DNA from: Kappaphycus alvarezii
Taxonomy: Eukaryota > Rhodophyta > Florideophyceae > Gigartinales > Solieriaceae
Direction of reading: 5' to 3'
DNA length: 64,000 nt
NCBI GenBank assembly: GCA_002205965.3
Contig: NADL03000765.1
Coordinates: 310,001-374,000, forward strand
A program made the translations under genes and the position numbers. This document shows, piece by piece, positions 21,901 through 31,237 of the stretch (its first letter is position 1; every line of letters starts with the position of its first letter). The notes beneath the pieces were generated by a model that did no database searches, was not told the origin of the DNA, and saw nothing but the letters and a program-made list of their open reading frames with translations.

Positions 21901-24829
21901 TCTTAGGACTGGCCTCATATTACAGAAGATTTATCAAAGATTTCGCCAAGACTGCAGCACCGTTACATGCCAGCACTACGAAGAACGGAAAATTTTACTG
22001 GAACAAGGAAATGGAAACTGCATTTCAGGAGCTTAAAGATAAGCTATGTGTCCCCCCAGTTCTCATGTACCCAGATTTCAAGAGACCATTCGTTGTGGAG
22101 ACAGATGCCTCAGAACGGTCTTTGGGTGCCGTTTTGTCCCAAAAAGATGAAAACGGAAGACTACACCCTGTTCAATTCGCAAGCCGAACTCTGAATGACG
22201 CGGAAAAGAGATACTCAGTCTGCGAGAAAGAAGCGCTAGCTGTCGTCTTCGCGCTGAAAAAGTTTCGCGTATACCTTTTATCACTCGAGAAATTTGTCTT
22301 GATAACTGATCACCAGGCACTTAAAACAGCATTCCAAAAGAAGGATGTACATCACCGCTTGGCCCGATGGCTCGACATTTTCGCAGAATATCGGTTTGAA
22401 ATTGTGTATAGACCCGGACGCAATAATCAGCCTGCCGATTACCTATCCCGCTTGAGGGACGCACTGATTCCAAATGAAAAAGCTTCGGAGGACATCGTCG
22501 GAGTCGCCGAGTTGCAGTTGCCGAACGATAACGAGTACGAAGCTAATATTCACGGACTGATCAAATTCCTCGATGGACTAGAAATGAGAAAGGTTGATCT
22601 TGAACACCGAAATTGGGTACGCAGGAATCAAAAGGCTTTTACATTGTGGAATGGGAAACTTTCCGGCACACTAAAGCCGGTCCCCGACTAGTGGCCCCTT
22701 TGAAAGAAAGAATGAAGATCTTGAGGACTTTCCATGATGAGCTAGGGCATTGGGATCTCGAAACAACCAAAAATTCGTAACTGAGAGATTCTGGTGGCCC
22801 GGTATCCATAAGGACGTCTATAACTTCGTGAAAAGCTGCGACAACTGCCAAAAATTCACTCCAATACGGAAGTATAAGACAACTCTAAGTTTTCCAGTTT
22901 CCGGTCTCTTTGAAACCTTCTCAATTGACTTCGCGGGCCCGTTCAAGGAAACTTCTTCCGGAAACAAATATCTCCTTATAGGGGTGGAACATCTTACTGG
23001 ATGGCCAATAGCAGTTGCAGTCGAGGAGGCAAATGCTGAGGTGGTACTGAGATTCATCGAAAAAGAAATAATTGAACCGTTTGGTCTTCCAAAAAGGATC
23101 ATCTCGGATAACGCCCTTTGTTTTACTGCAACTTCACTGCTTCGTTTTTGGAAGAGAAAGGGATTCAGCTGAAGACCGTTCTCGCATACGCTCCTATGTC
23201 CAACGGGAAAGCGGAGAGGATGGTTGGAACCATCAAACGAGCAATATCGAAAACTATGTTGGAGAATGAAATCCAGTGGGAAGATGCCTTACCAAAAGTG
23301 TTATACGGCTACCGTCGAAGAAGAGGAAGAAATGGACGCTCACCATTCGAGCTAATGTACGGAAGGGCTCCTAGAATGTTACAGAGAGACATGGAAACAA
23401 ATATTATCGATGAAGAGAGTAGGGAAGTTGAACTACTGGCCACCGAAGGCTGGAGATCACACCGCGCGCTAACACAGACAAGAAATAAGGATGCAGAACC
23501 TGCAGTCAGAACCTTTTCAGTTGGCTCTAAAGTACTTGTAGTACATGGAAAAGCAATGCAGCAGGCTGTGAAGTGGCCGGCCTTCCAAACCAAGTACTCG
23601 AACCCTTGCATCGTCACGGAGGAAAGACACCCGCACTATCAGCTCTGTTCAAGCTCAGGGAAGAGATCAAGGAGGGCCATCCATGCACGTCGTCTGGTCC
23701 CTTACCATCAGAGGCCTGAAGAATTCCTTCTCACACAGGACTATGCGCAACCACGGGGCATACTCATCTTTAACTATAGAATGATTCCTATGGGAGGAAA
23801 AAGGGCCTGGGAATGGATCATCTCGGTTACGCGGGACTACTACGAACTCCACGTAATCATCCATTTCTACATTAATATATGCCTATGTTTTCGTACGTTG
23901 AACGGACCATTGCTACCTGAAGAAGATTTCCGACTATTAATAAGAGTTCTATTTTCATTCCAAAACGGAAGGTTCACGGAAGCAGGTCCAGAGTTTGTGG
24001 AGGTAATATATCATTACTCTATAGGAAGATATGGAATGGTAGCTGCTGGAGACTTGTCGCAAACGTATCTGAATATTATCCGTCCAATTTACGTATTTCT
24101 CAAGAACAACCAAGACGTGCGACTGAGAGGTTACGCCTTACCCCCGGATATGGAATACAGGCTGGTCCCGTATCCTCTATGGGAACCTTACGTTTCTCCG
24201 CCACAAATTGGGAACGTTGGAGGCGGCGAGGATCCTCCTGAAGCAGTGATGATGACCAGAGGAGGACCTTCAGGAGACAACAACCCGCCCAGAAGAGGTT
24301 CCGGTCGTCCCCCGAGAGGACCTCGTGCAGGTCCCAGTACGTCAGGAGCTGGTCGCGGCCATTCATCGGGACCGTCCACCACAACTTCATCTCTAGCTCT
24401 TCACAACCATGCACAGCATACAGTCGGAAGAAGAAGATTATCTTTTTGGCTGCGCAATATCTCCGAGGATGCGAACGATGCGCAGGTCATTTCATGATAA
24501 GCATCTGTTTATGTTTTAGGGCGCTACATGGACCGCACTTATCTTACGAAGATTCGTTCTTGATGATGCGCGTCTTCTTTTCTTATCGACATCCATTCCT
24601 CCGGCATCTTCCAGAAGAGTTTGCATATCACATATATTTTTTCACTCTTGGAAGATTCGGAAGAGTCACGGAAGAAGAATGTATTCAACCCCACCTCGAT
24701 GTGATCAAACCAATATATGAGGCTATGCTACAAAGTGAGGTACCAGTAATGCGAACCTACTTTTTAGAGCATCATATTGGTAATCAGTTGCATCCGTACC
24801 CGTTTGAGAGACCATACATTTATCAATAA
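18922..24829 (+). pseudogene. gag-pol: Gag-pol polyprotein of gypsy element 2, interrupted
   Basis: It has the same domain order as element 1: Gag with two zinc knuckles (about 19675-19785), protease FDSGA (about 20356), RT with YIDD (21659-21670), RNase H, integrase and the duplicated C-terminal domain. The RT-RNase H part is intact over 632 codons (20793-22691). Breaks are near 18950 (one G lost), 19815 (two bases lost), 20790 (base lost, then TAATGA), 22659, 22770 and 23146 (single bases lost in T or A runs), 24491 (7 bp lost in the second copy of the duplicated domain) and 24820. Most are single-base losses at sites where element 1 is intact, and vice versa, so the two copies do not share their lesions. 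Pol is nearly identical to element 1, while the first 1 kb of gag is more diverged. Confidence 0.9.
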
Positions 24830-24882
24830 GACAGCGAACACTAACGGAAGCAGAAGAAGAGCAGTGACGACCCGGGACGTTC

Positions 24883-24900
24883 GCCTTGAGAAAGGGGGCG
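24883..24900 (+). other. Polypurine tract of element 2
   Basis: GAGAAAGGGGGCG precedes the long LTR and is a better tract than that of element 1. The 55 bp before it differ from element 1, consistent with a switch to a different parent element near 24840. Confidence 0.6.
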
Positions 24901-24902
24901 TG

Positions 24903-24990
24903 TAATACAAAAAATGGTCCTCCCCTCATTTAATACAGGAAATGGTCCTCCCTTCACGTAATACAGGAAATGGTCCTCCCCTCGTGTAAT
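24903..24990 (+). repeat. Three 28-bp direct repeats at the start of U3
   Basis: Each unit contains TAATACA(G/A)(G/A)AAATGGTCCTCCC. Three copies are present here and two in the solo LTR at 4054-5510. Their place at the outer end of U3 is typical of retroviral-style enhancer repeats, but that function is inferred. Confidence 0.75.
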
Positions 24991-25356
24991 CCAGCAACCT
25001 ACAACGATCCCGCCCCTAACTTCTCCAACCGTCATTTCCAAATTTACTTCCATTTTATCTAGATATTTTTATACTGTATTTAACCCTCTGAATCGACCCC
25101 GAATCAAGTCCCTTTTCCCTTTTAGCTTACCTCCTCCTCCAAATTCGCCTTTTTTGAGAAGAAGGGCGCAAATGCACTATTGCAAAATCCCTTGCAGATT
25201 TATTTTACCTATTCCTAATCTATAGAACCTGCCCCGGGAGCCTATTTAAACCCCTTTATTCTAAGTTCCAAATGCCCCCGATCATTTTACTCATCACCCC
25301 TCTCCCCCCACACACCCAAACACCCACATTGCCTCCGTTCCCCAACTTCTATCACA

Positions 25357-25911
25357 ATGAGCAACCTTCGCCCCTCTGTCCCTATTTCCAAAAACCGCCC
25401 TTCCCGTTCCATCAATGGCCTTCGTCTCGCCGCCTACGGGCCAACCGATGCCGACGACTACATCCGGCGGCAAACAAAGAAGCAAATCATCGAGTTCGTC
25501 GCCGCCTCTTCATAGAAGAAGAAGCGAGGGAGGTAAGTCCGGGAGAGGCTGAGAAGGTCGAGGAGGAGAGCGGGGAGTCCTTCGAGGAATGGTTAGCCCC
25601 TGAGCTAGTGTACGAGGCTGGAGAAGGAGGAGAGAGAGGAAGGAGGAGGAGGAGGATGGGAAGAGGAGGAGGAGGAGGAGGAGGATGAGGAACAGGGGGC
25701 ATGGAAAGTGTTGGACGGTGGGGCCTGGAATAGAGAGTATGGATCAAGTTGTGCCCACGATGGAACCGGATGGAGATATCTTTAGTAGTCTAGATATCTC
25801 CCAGGGGGAAATAGAGATTGTGAGCCATTCGCAGATATTTGTGGGGACTGCTTGGACAGCATGGATATTTTAGAGGAGTTGTTTGGATCTGATTTAGAGA
25901 ATGGGAAATAA
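25357..25911 (+). pseudogene. LTR-encoded acidic protein, copy b (broken)
   Basis: The ATG at 25357 starts MSNLRPSVPISKN. The conserved TDADDYIRRQTKKQIIEFV block follows, and the frame then breaks at about 25500, where one base is missing relative to copy a. The rest is spread over other frames: EEEAREVSPGEAEKVEEESGE, a GAGGA-rich acidic tract (about 25640-25690), then SMDQVVPTMEPDGDIFS and SMDILEELFGSDLEN before TAA at 25909. A further lesion lies near 25730-25840. A TATTTAAA box lies about 110 bp upstream. It is close to copy a at the DNA level. It sits in the 3' LTR of an element whose 5' LTR lacks the gene. Confidence 0.75.
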
Positions 25912-26352
25912 GAGGACCAAATTAATTGTTAGTTTCTTAAGTATCTTTGCTTAGAGTATATTGTCCACACAAAGTATTTTTATGCATTTCTTGGTATCTT
26001 CTGTAGTTTTGTCCGGACTTTAGGGGTAGCCAAAAGTCTATATAAGCTGAGTAAACTGCTTCCTCATGGAGAGGTCAAGCAAGTTGGCAGACAACTTCAA
26101 GCCAAGTCCCGAGTAGTAGGAAGTTGAGAGTCAACTTCAGACCCAAGAAAACTTTTTTTTACGCTAGTCGCAGAGCGTCGGTGGTAGACCCTGCCCCTTT
26201 TATACTTGCTTTTAGGTTTCTCAACTCTCTTCTATATACACTCCCTTTTGTTCGTTCAACAATACTACAGTAGCACTTTTGTCGCTCGCAACACCTCCTT
26301 CTCAGGGTAATTGGTTCTGAAGATCTCTTCCCCCGCCGATTTACCCCTATCA

Positions 26353-26944
26353 CAAGCCCAACAACCAACCCTCTCCCAATACCTTCACATCGTTTTTCCA
26401 ATGGAAGGCCCATCAACCCTCATGCAACTATTTGTTCACGTAGTTATCGGCGCAGACAGCATTGGATATAGTGTTATGAGATTGGGCATTGACAGAGAAA
26501 TGTTAGCCGAGAAGAATTTGCCAGCGTGTCCAGATCAAATAATCGCGGAAAATACTGACAAGAAAATCAAGATTACAACCTGTGCGAAAACCGAGTACAC
26601 GCTAAGCGCCGTCAAAATATCGATCGGTAGGGATTGGCTGGAGAAAACAGCCAGGCTGAACTTTTCACGAAGGAGGTAGACTGTTATCATCTAACGAAGC
26701 AAATTGTTCTTAGCAATGAGTTTTTCGTAGGTCATTCGGGGCATCCGAATACAGTCACCCTTCGAGTTGCGGACAGTATCAAGGCAATTAGCGTTGATCG
26801 AAGATAAGGGCCGTTGATAAACTTTCTGAATCTCTTCAACTAATGTGTCTTTCGCGTCATTCATTGCCGTTATCCAACTCCTGATCGGCTTAAAAAAGAT
26901 CGTTTACGAGTCGATATTTTGCTTCCTTGGAGTTGGCCAAGATT
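26353..26944 (+). other. Flank of element 2 with an unrecognised ORF
   Basis: An open frame (26401-26679 from its internal ATG) encodes MEGPSTLMQLF...KNLPACPDQI...KTEYTLSAVKI. A TNHAETGYTLRMVRRL segment on the opposite strand at about 27150 resembles its C-terminal third, so both may be relics of one repeated gene in inverted arrangement. No function is recognised. Confidence 0.3.
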
Positions 26945-27400
26945 TTACGTTGGCTCATGTTGATAATTAGACACTTTTTTGTCGTGTTTCCTTATCTGTT
27001 TGATGAGTGCTCGATTATTTTCTACCCTCTGCATACCAGCATCTTTCTTGTCTTTTCCATTCTTATGTTGTTTTCGTAAGTCATTCAAACCGTCCATGGA
27101 CACCATAATGGTAGTTTTTGCACGGTTATGGTCTCGCTTGAATAATCTTCGCACCATTCTGAGTGTGTATCCAGTTTCTGCATGGTTTGTGACCTTGAAG
27201 TTCATGGCAGTTTCCATCCTGATTACTTCTTCTAAGCACTGTCCAAAGTTTTTTGTTTGCGAGTTCTTCTTTACGGCTCAATCTGAGAAGATCGCGTGCC
27301 GTGCTCTCGCAGTATATAATAAATTCTAGATCTGTTTGTTCGCAATTGAATTGGACTGCCATTGTGAGGAAAGGAATGTGGAGGCGGTGGAAGTGGTTGG
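26945..27400 (-). pseudogene. Unrecognised minus-strand coding relic
   Basis: Two overlapping minus-strand frames seem to be one protein with a frameshift near 27230-27260. The first encodes MAVQFNCEQTDLEFIIYC and then an RLSRKEELANKK stretch. The second encodes METAMNFKVTNHAETGYTL, a basic region, and ends EP(T) at 26945. The composition is basic with many Lys, Arg and Asn, suggesting nucleic-acid binding, but no motif is recognised. The C-terminal part partly matches 26560-26640 on the other strand. Confidence 0.35.
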
Positions 27401-27489
27401 TTGTTGGGTTTGTTATGGTTTCGGGCGCGGAAGGTCGAGTATTTATGCACAACCGAGCCAAAGCGGTGCTTGTTGTTATGTGCCTCATA

Positions 27490-27640
27490 GTGGCCGGTGT
27501 CCTTTGGCCACAAATAATGGTCCCAAGAGCCATGTATAGTAGTGTAGGTGGCCAAAAATTTGGAATACGAGAGCCATGTACAGTACTGTGCATGGCTTTG
27601 AGCCACGACTGGCATGCATTGCACAACAGTACAGTAGAGG
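27490..27640 (+). repeat. Duplicated segment with TACAGTACTGT palindrome
   Basis: AGAGCCATGTATAGTAGTGT (about 27528) and AGAGCCATGTACAGTACTGT (about 27571) are near copies. The second continues to a near-palindrome centred on AGTACT. A further ACAGTACAGTAGAG lies at about 27624. Confidence 0.5.
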
Positions 27641-27775
27641 TGCCTCAAAACAGGCAAATGGGGGAGTCTAAGGGCTACTTTCTACATTTTGCTAGGGATT
27701 TAGTACCAATTTGTGCGTTTTAGAAATTTGTGAATCTCGATGTAAAGGGTGGTCGACTGGGGTGTGAGCCTCGAC

Positions 27776-27945
27776 CGGCAACCACAACCACAACGCCCTA
27801 ACCCCAAACCCTCAAACAAACCATCCACGCCCAAAACCCAAATCACCAAACAAAACCACCACCAAAACCCTAAATCCCCAAAACCAACAACAATCACCAA
27901 CCCAAACCCAAAACAACCAACACCCCAACACCACAAACACCACCT
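27776..27945 (+). repeat. C/A-only low-complexity tract
   Basis: This is a tract of about 170 bp made almost entirely of C and A, with CCAAACCCTAAA-like pieces and almost no G or T. It translates to Pro/Asn/Lys/Gln/Thr-rich peptide on the plus strand, but coding is doubtful. Confidence 0.7.
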
Positions 27946-27983
27946 TGCCTTTCCCAGTCTTCTGTCCTCAAAGCAGTGGCGTC

Positions 27984-28125
27984 TCTTGTCTCCTTGGACT
28001 TACGGTGTGCATACAGAAGTTAACGGGGGTAATACCCATTATACTGCAGGTGTATCTTGTATATTTGGACTTTCGGTGCTTAGCTCGAAGTTCAAGTGGG
28101 CAATGCCCTCAGTGACTGCTAAAAC
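27984..28125 (+). repeat. Imperfect tandem duplication, about 65 bp
   Basis: CTTGT....TTGGACTT(A/T)CGGTG....AAGTT(A/C)A....CTGC occurs twice in a row (starting about 27986 and 28055), at about 60 percent identity by eye. Confidence 0.45.
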
Positions 28126-28140
28126 AACATAAAACCTGAG

Positions 28141-28262
28141 CTAGAAAAAAGAAAAAGAAAAAGAAAAAAATAGGAAAAGGAAAAAAGGAAAAAAGAAATT
28201 AAAAAGAAAATAAAAACAAATAAAAAAACAAAAGAAACAAAAGAAAAAAGAAAGAAAAAAAT
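28141..28262 (+). repeat. Purine-only AAAGA tract
   Basis: About 120 bp are almost pure A and G, with repeated GAAAAAG units. The C/A tract lies about 200 bp upstream and the LTR-encoded gene copy c about 270 bp downstream. Confidence 0.7.
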
Positions 28263-28533
28263 TGGAAACCCTCAAATAGAGGCGCGGAAAAAACCAGAAT
28301 CACTTCCATTCCCGAACAAAATCCAGCACTATGGTTTATGTTGAGATTTCAAGCAAAGGCGCTACTACAATTTAAATTTTGACTTGTTAGTGCCGACTAC
28401 AATCCGTTTCTAAGGTGTACTTCAAACCATTCCACCCGATTTTTTTGAGATCCACCAACGTTACACACACTATCCTCTTCCTCACACCCTCTATCCTCCA
28501 TCCACTATCACCCCCACTCTATTTACATCTAAA

Positions 28534-29076
28534 ATAAACAGCCTTCACTCCTCCGCCCCAATCACCATAACCAGCCCTTTTCGCCCCTTAAACGGACTTG
28601 CGCTCGCTGTGTATGTCCCGACGGACGCAAACGACAAAATGCGACGCCAGACGAAGAAGAAGATCATAGAGTTCTTCCGCGAACTCTTCGTCGAAGGTGA
28701 GGCAGAAGAATTCAGCAAGTGGGAGACGGAGAAGAAAGAGGATGAGCTCGGCAAGTCGTTTGAGGCGTGGGTGGTCCTGAATTTAGTTTACGAGGGTGAC
28801 GAGGACGATGATGACATGGACGAAGATGGGGATGACGAAGAAGTTGGGGAGGAGAGTAAAGAATATGAGGCAGAAGAAGCCAGTGAGGTGGGGCGTGGGC
28901 TGAATAGGATGGACCAAGTGGATCCGGCACCAGAACCTGATGGGGGCATTTTTAGTGTCTTAGGTATCTCCCAAGAGGGAATAGAGAATCGTAGGCCGTT
29001 CGTGGATATTTGTGGGGACTGTTTTGATAGAATGGATATTTTGCATGATATGTTTAAATCTAGCATGGAGAATTAG
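28534..29076 (+). pseudogene. LTR-encoded acidic protein, copy c (uninterrupted, start codon ATA)
   Basis: This is the only copy whose N- and C-terminal halves are in one open frame of 180 codons. The family's start codon is ATA here (28534), so translation would need GTG (28609) or an internal ATG. Features in order are NGLALAVYVPTDANDKMRRQ, a helix-prone KKKIIEFFRELF segment, an Asp/Glu-rich middle of about 60 residues, MDQVDPAPEPDGGIFS, then DICGDCFDRMDILHDMF at the C-terminus. Two Cys spaced CGDC are kept in copies a and c; copy d keeps only the second (YVDC), and copy b is disrupted nearby. The surrounding U3 is hardly alignable with the other LTRs, while the protein is. That argues the gene was under selection. 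The acidic-hydrophobic C-terminus suggests transcription activation, which is unproven. Confidence 0.65.
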
Positions 29077-29330
29077 ATATAGCATGGAGAATTAGATCTA
29101 GCATGGGGAATTGAAATGGTAACGACTAGACTCATTTCCTTGTCTCTTTAGTATCTTTTACGTATCTTTTAATATCTTCAAAGTATCTTTTATTGGCACT
29201 GAACTCTCGCGCCCACAGAAATTATTTCAATGGGCGTCATGGTATTTAGCATAGTTTTTCCAAAGCTCTAGGAGTTGGAAAAGGTCTTAAAAGCTGATTA
29301 AACTGCTCCTTTCAGGAATGGGAAGGGAAG

Positions 29331-30673
29331 TGATAGGGATAAATCGTTGGGAGAGAAGATACTCAGAACCAACTACCCCAAGAAGGAGGTGTTGCGAGCG
29401 ACAAAAGTGCTACAGTGGTATAGTTGAACGAACAAAAAGGAATGTTTATGGAAGAGAGTTGAGAGAGCTACATGCAAATATGGAAGGGGCAGGGTCTACG
29501 ACGGATGCTCTGGAACCAGCTTAGGAAAAATGTTTCTTGGGTCTGAAGTTGACTCTCAACTCCCTACTGCTCGGAGCTTGACTTGAAGTTGTCTGCCAAC
29601 TTGCTTGACCTACACAAGAGGAAGCAGTTTACTCAGCTTATATAGACTTTCTGGCTAACCCAAAAGTCTCACAAAAGCATACTAAGAACCATAAAATGCA
29701 CCAAATGGAATCTTGTGAACGAGAAAGACTAACAACAGATACTATCAGGATAAATATCTAGATTCTTTCCTTAATATCTTACTCCTATATATCAGAGCCA
29801 AAAAGTTCCCCCAAAATATTCATCCCACCCAGGCAGTCCACATAAATATCCGCGATCCGCCTAGAATTCTCCGTTAACTCCTGCGAAATATCTAGATCAC
29901 TGAAGAAGCCCCCATACGGTTCCAGATTCCGGACCACCTGGTCCATACTTTCTGGCTCCTTTCCCACTAATCCAGCACTTTCCATGTTCCCCTCCCCCTA
30001 ATCCTTCTCATACTCCTCTTCACTCCTCTCTTCATCTTCGTCAGACGAGTCAGAGATCAAAATTACTCCCTCAGTCTCCCCTTCATTCTCCATGGGAGCC
30101 CCCCCACCGTTATACTTTAGTGGCTCCCACGGATCCACGCAGTCCTCCTCTTCTTCCTCCTCTTCCTCCGCTTCCTTCTCTGCATCTTCTGCCTGCTCTA
30201 AGCTGTTACGGCGGACCCAGTCCCGGACGCGTTCCCGGTCCAACCTTCTATAGTAATCATCGTAGTCAGTTGGACCATTTTCCATCAGTGCCAAAGCGTT
30301 GAGTGGACAACGGCCTCGGGATGACTTGGTGATGGTGAGGGGAGGGCGGAGGTTGGCCATGTTAAGGGCCAGAAGAAGGGGTGGGCTGATGAGGTAGTTG
30401 ATGGCAGGGGATTTCCTCAACGACGACGATTCCGAACTTTAAATACTGTGACGTCTTCGAAAAGTGAGACGACCTTGGACATGTACAGTAACGGCACCTA
30501 TTAATGACACAGGGTCTTAAAATAAAAAATCAACCCATGATTTTGTGACACTCATCCAAATTAAAAATATCTTGCAAATTCAGAAACTGTAAAAATATCT
30601 TCCAAATTCCGATACTGTATACAATTTTGGTCCTCTTCTACATTTTTTTTCGAGTGCGAATTTGCGCACATCA
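29331..30673 (-). repeat. Solo LTR with short-type U3 start and full U3 gene
   Basis: This is a 1343-bp solo LTR on the minus strand, flanked by GGAAG duplications (29326-29330 and 30674-30678). Read on the minus strand it starts TGATGTGCGC like the short LTRs and follows them for about 200 bp. The gene comes next (30360 to 29785). It then rejoins the short LTRs at TAGATATTTA...GTTCACA(C/A)GATTCC and the core promoter. It is therefore the gene-bearing counterpart of the short LTRs. Confidence 0.93.
29785..30360 (-). pseudogene. LTR-encoded acidic protein, copy d (one in-frame TAG)
   Basis: From the ATG at 30360 (MANLRPPLTITKSSRGR) the frame runs 192 codons to the stop at 29785, with a single TAG at 29998-30000. 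Before it come TDYDDYYRRLDRERVRDWVRR, a Glu-run, and an acidic ISDSSDEDEE segment. After it come MESMDQ-like PESMDQVVRNLEPYGGFFS and the C-terminal CLGGMNILGELFGSDI. The ISDSSDEDEE stretch resembles a SUMO-interacting or CK2 site, by pattern only. The TAG could be a lesion or a read-through site. A TATTTAA (about 30438) lies about 75 bp upstream as a possible promoter. The protein differs considerably from copies a and b but keeps the ends, which supports a real gene family. Confidence 0.75.
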
Positions 30674-31061
30674 GGAAGTTTGCAGAAAATCTTGAAAGGA
30701 CATACTCCAGTAGTAACGAAGTTAGGAGTCATCTTCAGGCCCAAATTTATAAACGGCTCTCAAACCTCGAAGCAGGGTTGAAGAGTCTGCCCCATTAGGA
30801 TTGTCGGATGACCCACTGAGCCGTGTTCTATTTCCGCTAATTTAATTTGCCTTGCGACGTACACGGAAGCAGATCTGTCGTTCGCGAAGTGAAGGTACAG
30901 CCTGTCCCTTTCGGACAAAGACGGCTGCCATAGATTTCTCGTCCGTATACAGCACTTTTTGTTCCCACAACTAACTTACCATAGCACTTTTGTCGCTCTC
31001 AATACCTCCGCTTTTGGATAGTAGGAGTCGGATATCTCTCTTACGCTAACTTTCTGCTAAT

Positions 31062-31165
31062 AAGAGCCGTGAAGAAAAGCGAAGGCGGCAGCATTGCTGC
31101 TTTTAATTACTTAAGATTATGTTTCCGATATACCTTCATTAGTCTCTGGTACTCAATGTTCTACC
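31062..31165 (-). pseudogene. Probable short LINE relic
   Basis: On the minus strand, SSNAAAFAFLH resembles RSPAAAFLFAH of the LINE at 17398-17460. The next 50 bp align loosely. The join with the LTR falls at the same LINE position as the insertion of element 1. It is short and diverged. Confidence 0.35.
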
Positions 31166-31237
31166 ATGCATTTTTCCACGTTTTCCTTGTTCAGCCTACT
31201 TGATTATTTAATTTTTTGCATCTCTTTAGATGAATCT

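Larger units (their letters stand above)
18112..26352 (+). mobile_element. Gypsy element 2, chimeric LTRs
   Basis: This gypsy element is nearly identical to element 1 in pol. Its 5' LTR is short type (18112-18833) but its 3' LTR is long type with a U3 gene (24901-26352). The flanks (TACTG on the left, CAAGC on the right) do not form a target duplication. Similarity to element 1 falls off sharply just after about 24840. Reverse transcription makes both U3 regions identical, so this element most likely arose by recombination between two elements, or is an assembly join. Confidence 0.88.
24901..26352 (+). repeat. 3' LTR of element 2 (long type, with U3 gene)
   Basis: It is 1452 bp, from TGTAATACAAAA to CCCTATCA. 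U3 starts with three 28-bp repeats (24903-24988), then about 370 bp of AT- and C-rich sequence with a TATTTAAA (about 25242), then a gene remnant, then the shared core promoter (about 26018-26046) and R-U5. It matches the solo LTR at 4054-5510. Only the promoter-R-U5 part matches the 5' LTR. Confidence 0.92.
28430..31065 (+). repeat. Divergent long-type LTR, split by a solo LTR
   Basis: This is a diverged relative of the other LTRs. It has a U3 with the acidic-protein gene (28534-29076) and a weak core promoter and R start (AAAAGCTGATTAAACTGCTCC, about 29290). The solo LTR at 29331-30673 then interrupts it, and R-U5 continues from 30679 (GAAGTTAGGAGTCATCTTC, about 30720; CACTTTTGTCGCTCTCAATACCTCC, about 30985). 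The GGAAG duplication on both sides of the inner LTR shows the halves were once joined. The left end is not defined and may lie anywhere up to about 28260. The right end is near 31063, where a LINE-like sequence begins. Confidence 0.7.

Noticed and set aside
27749-28132. 127-codon Pro/Asn/Lys-rich protein
   Set aside because: It is mostly a translation of a C/A-only tract with no conserved features.
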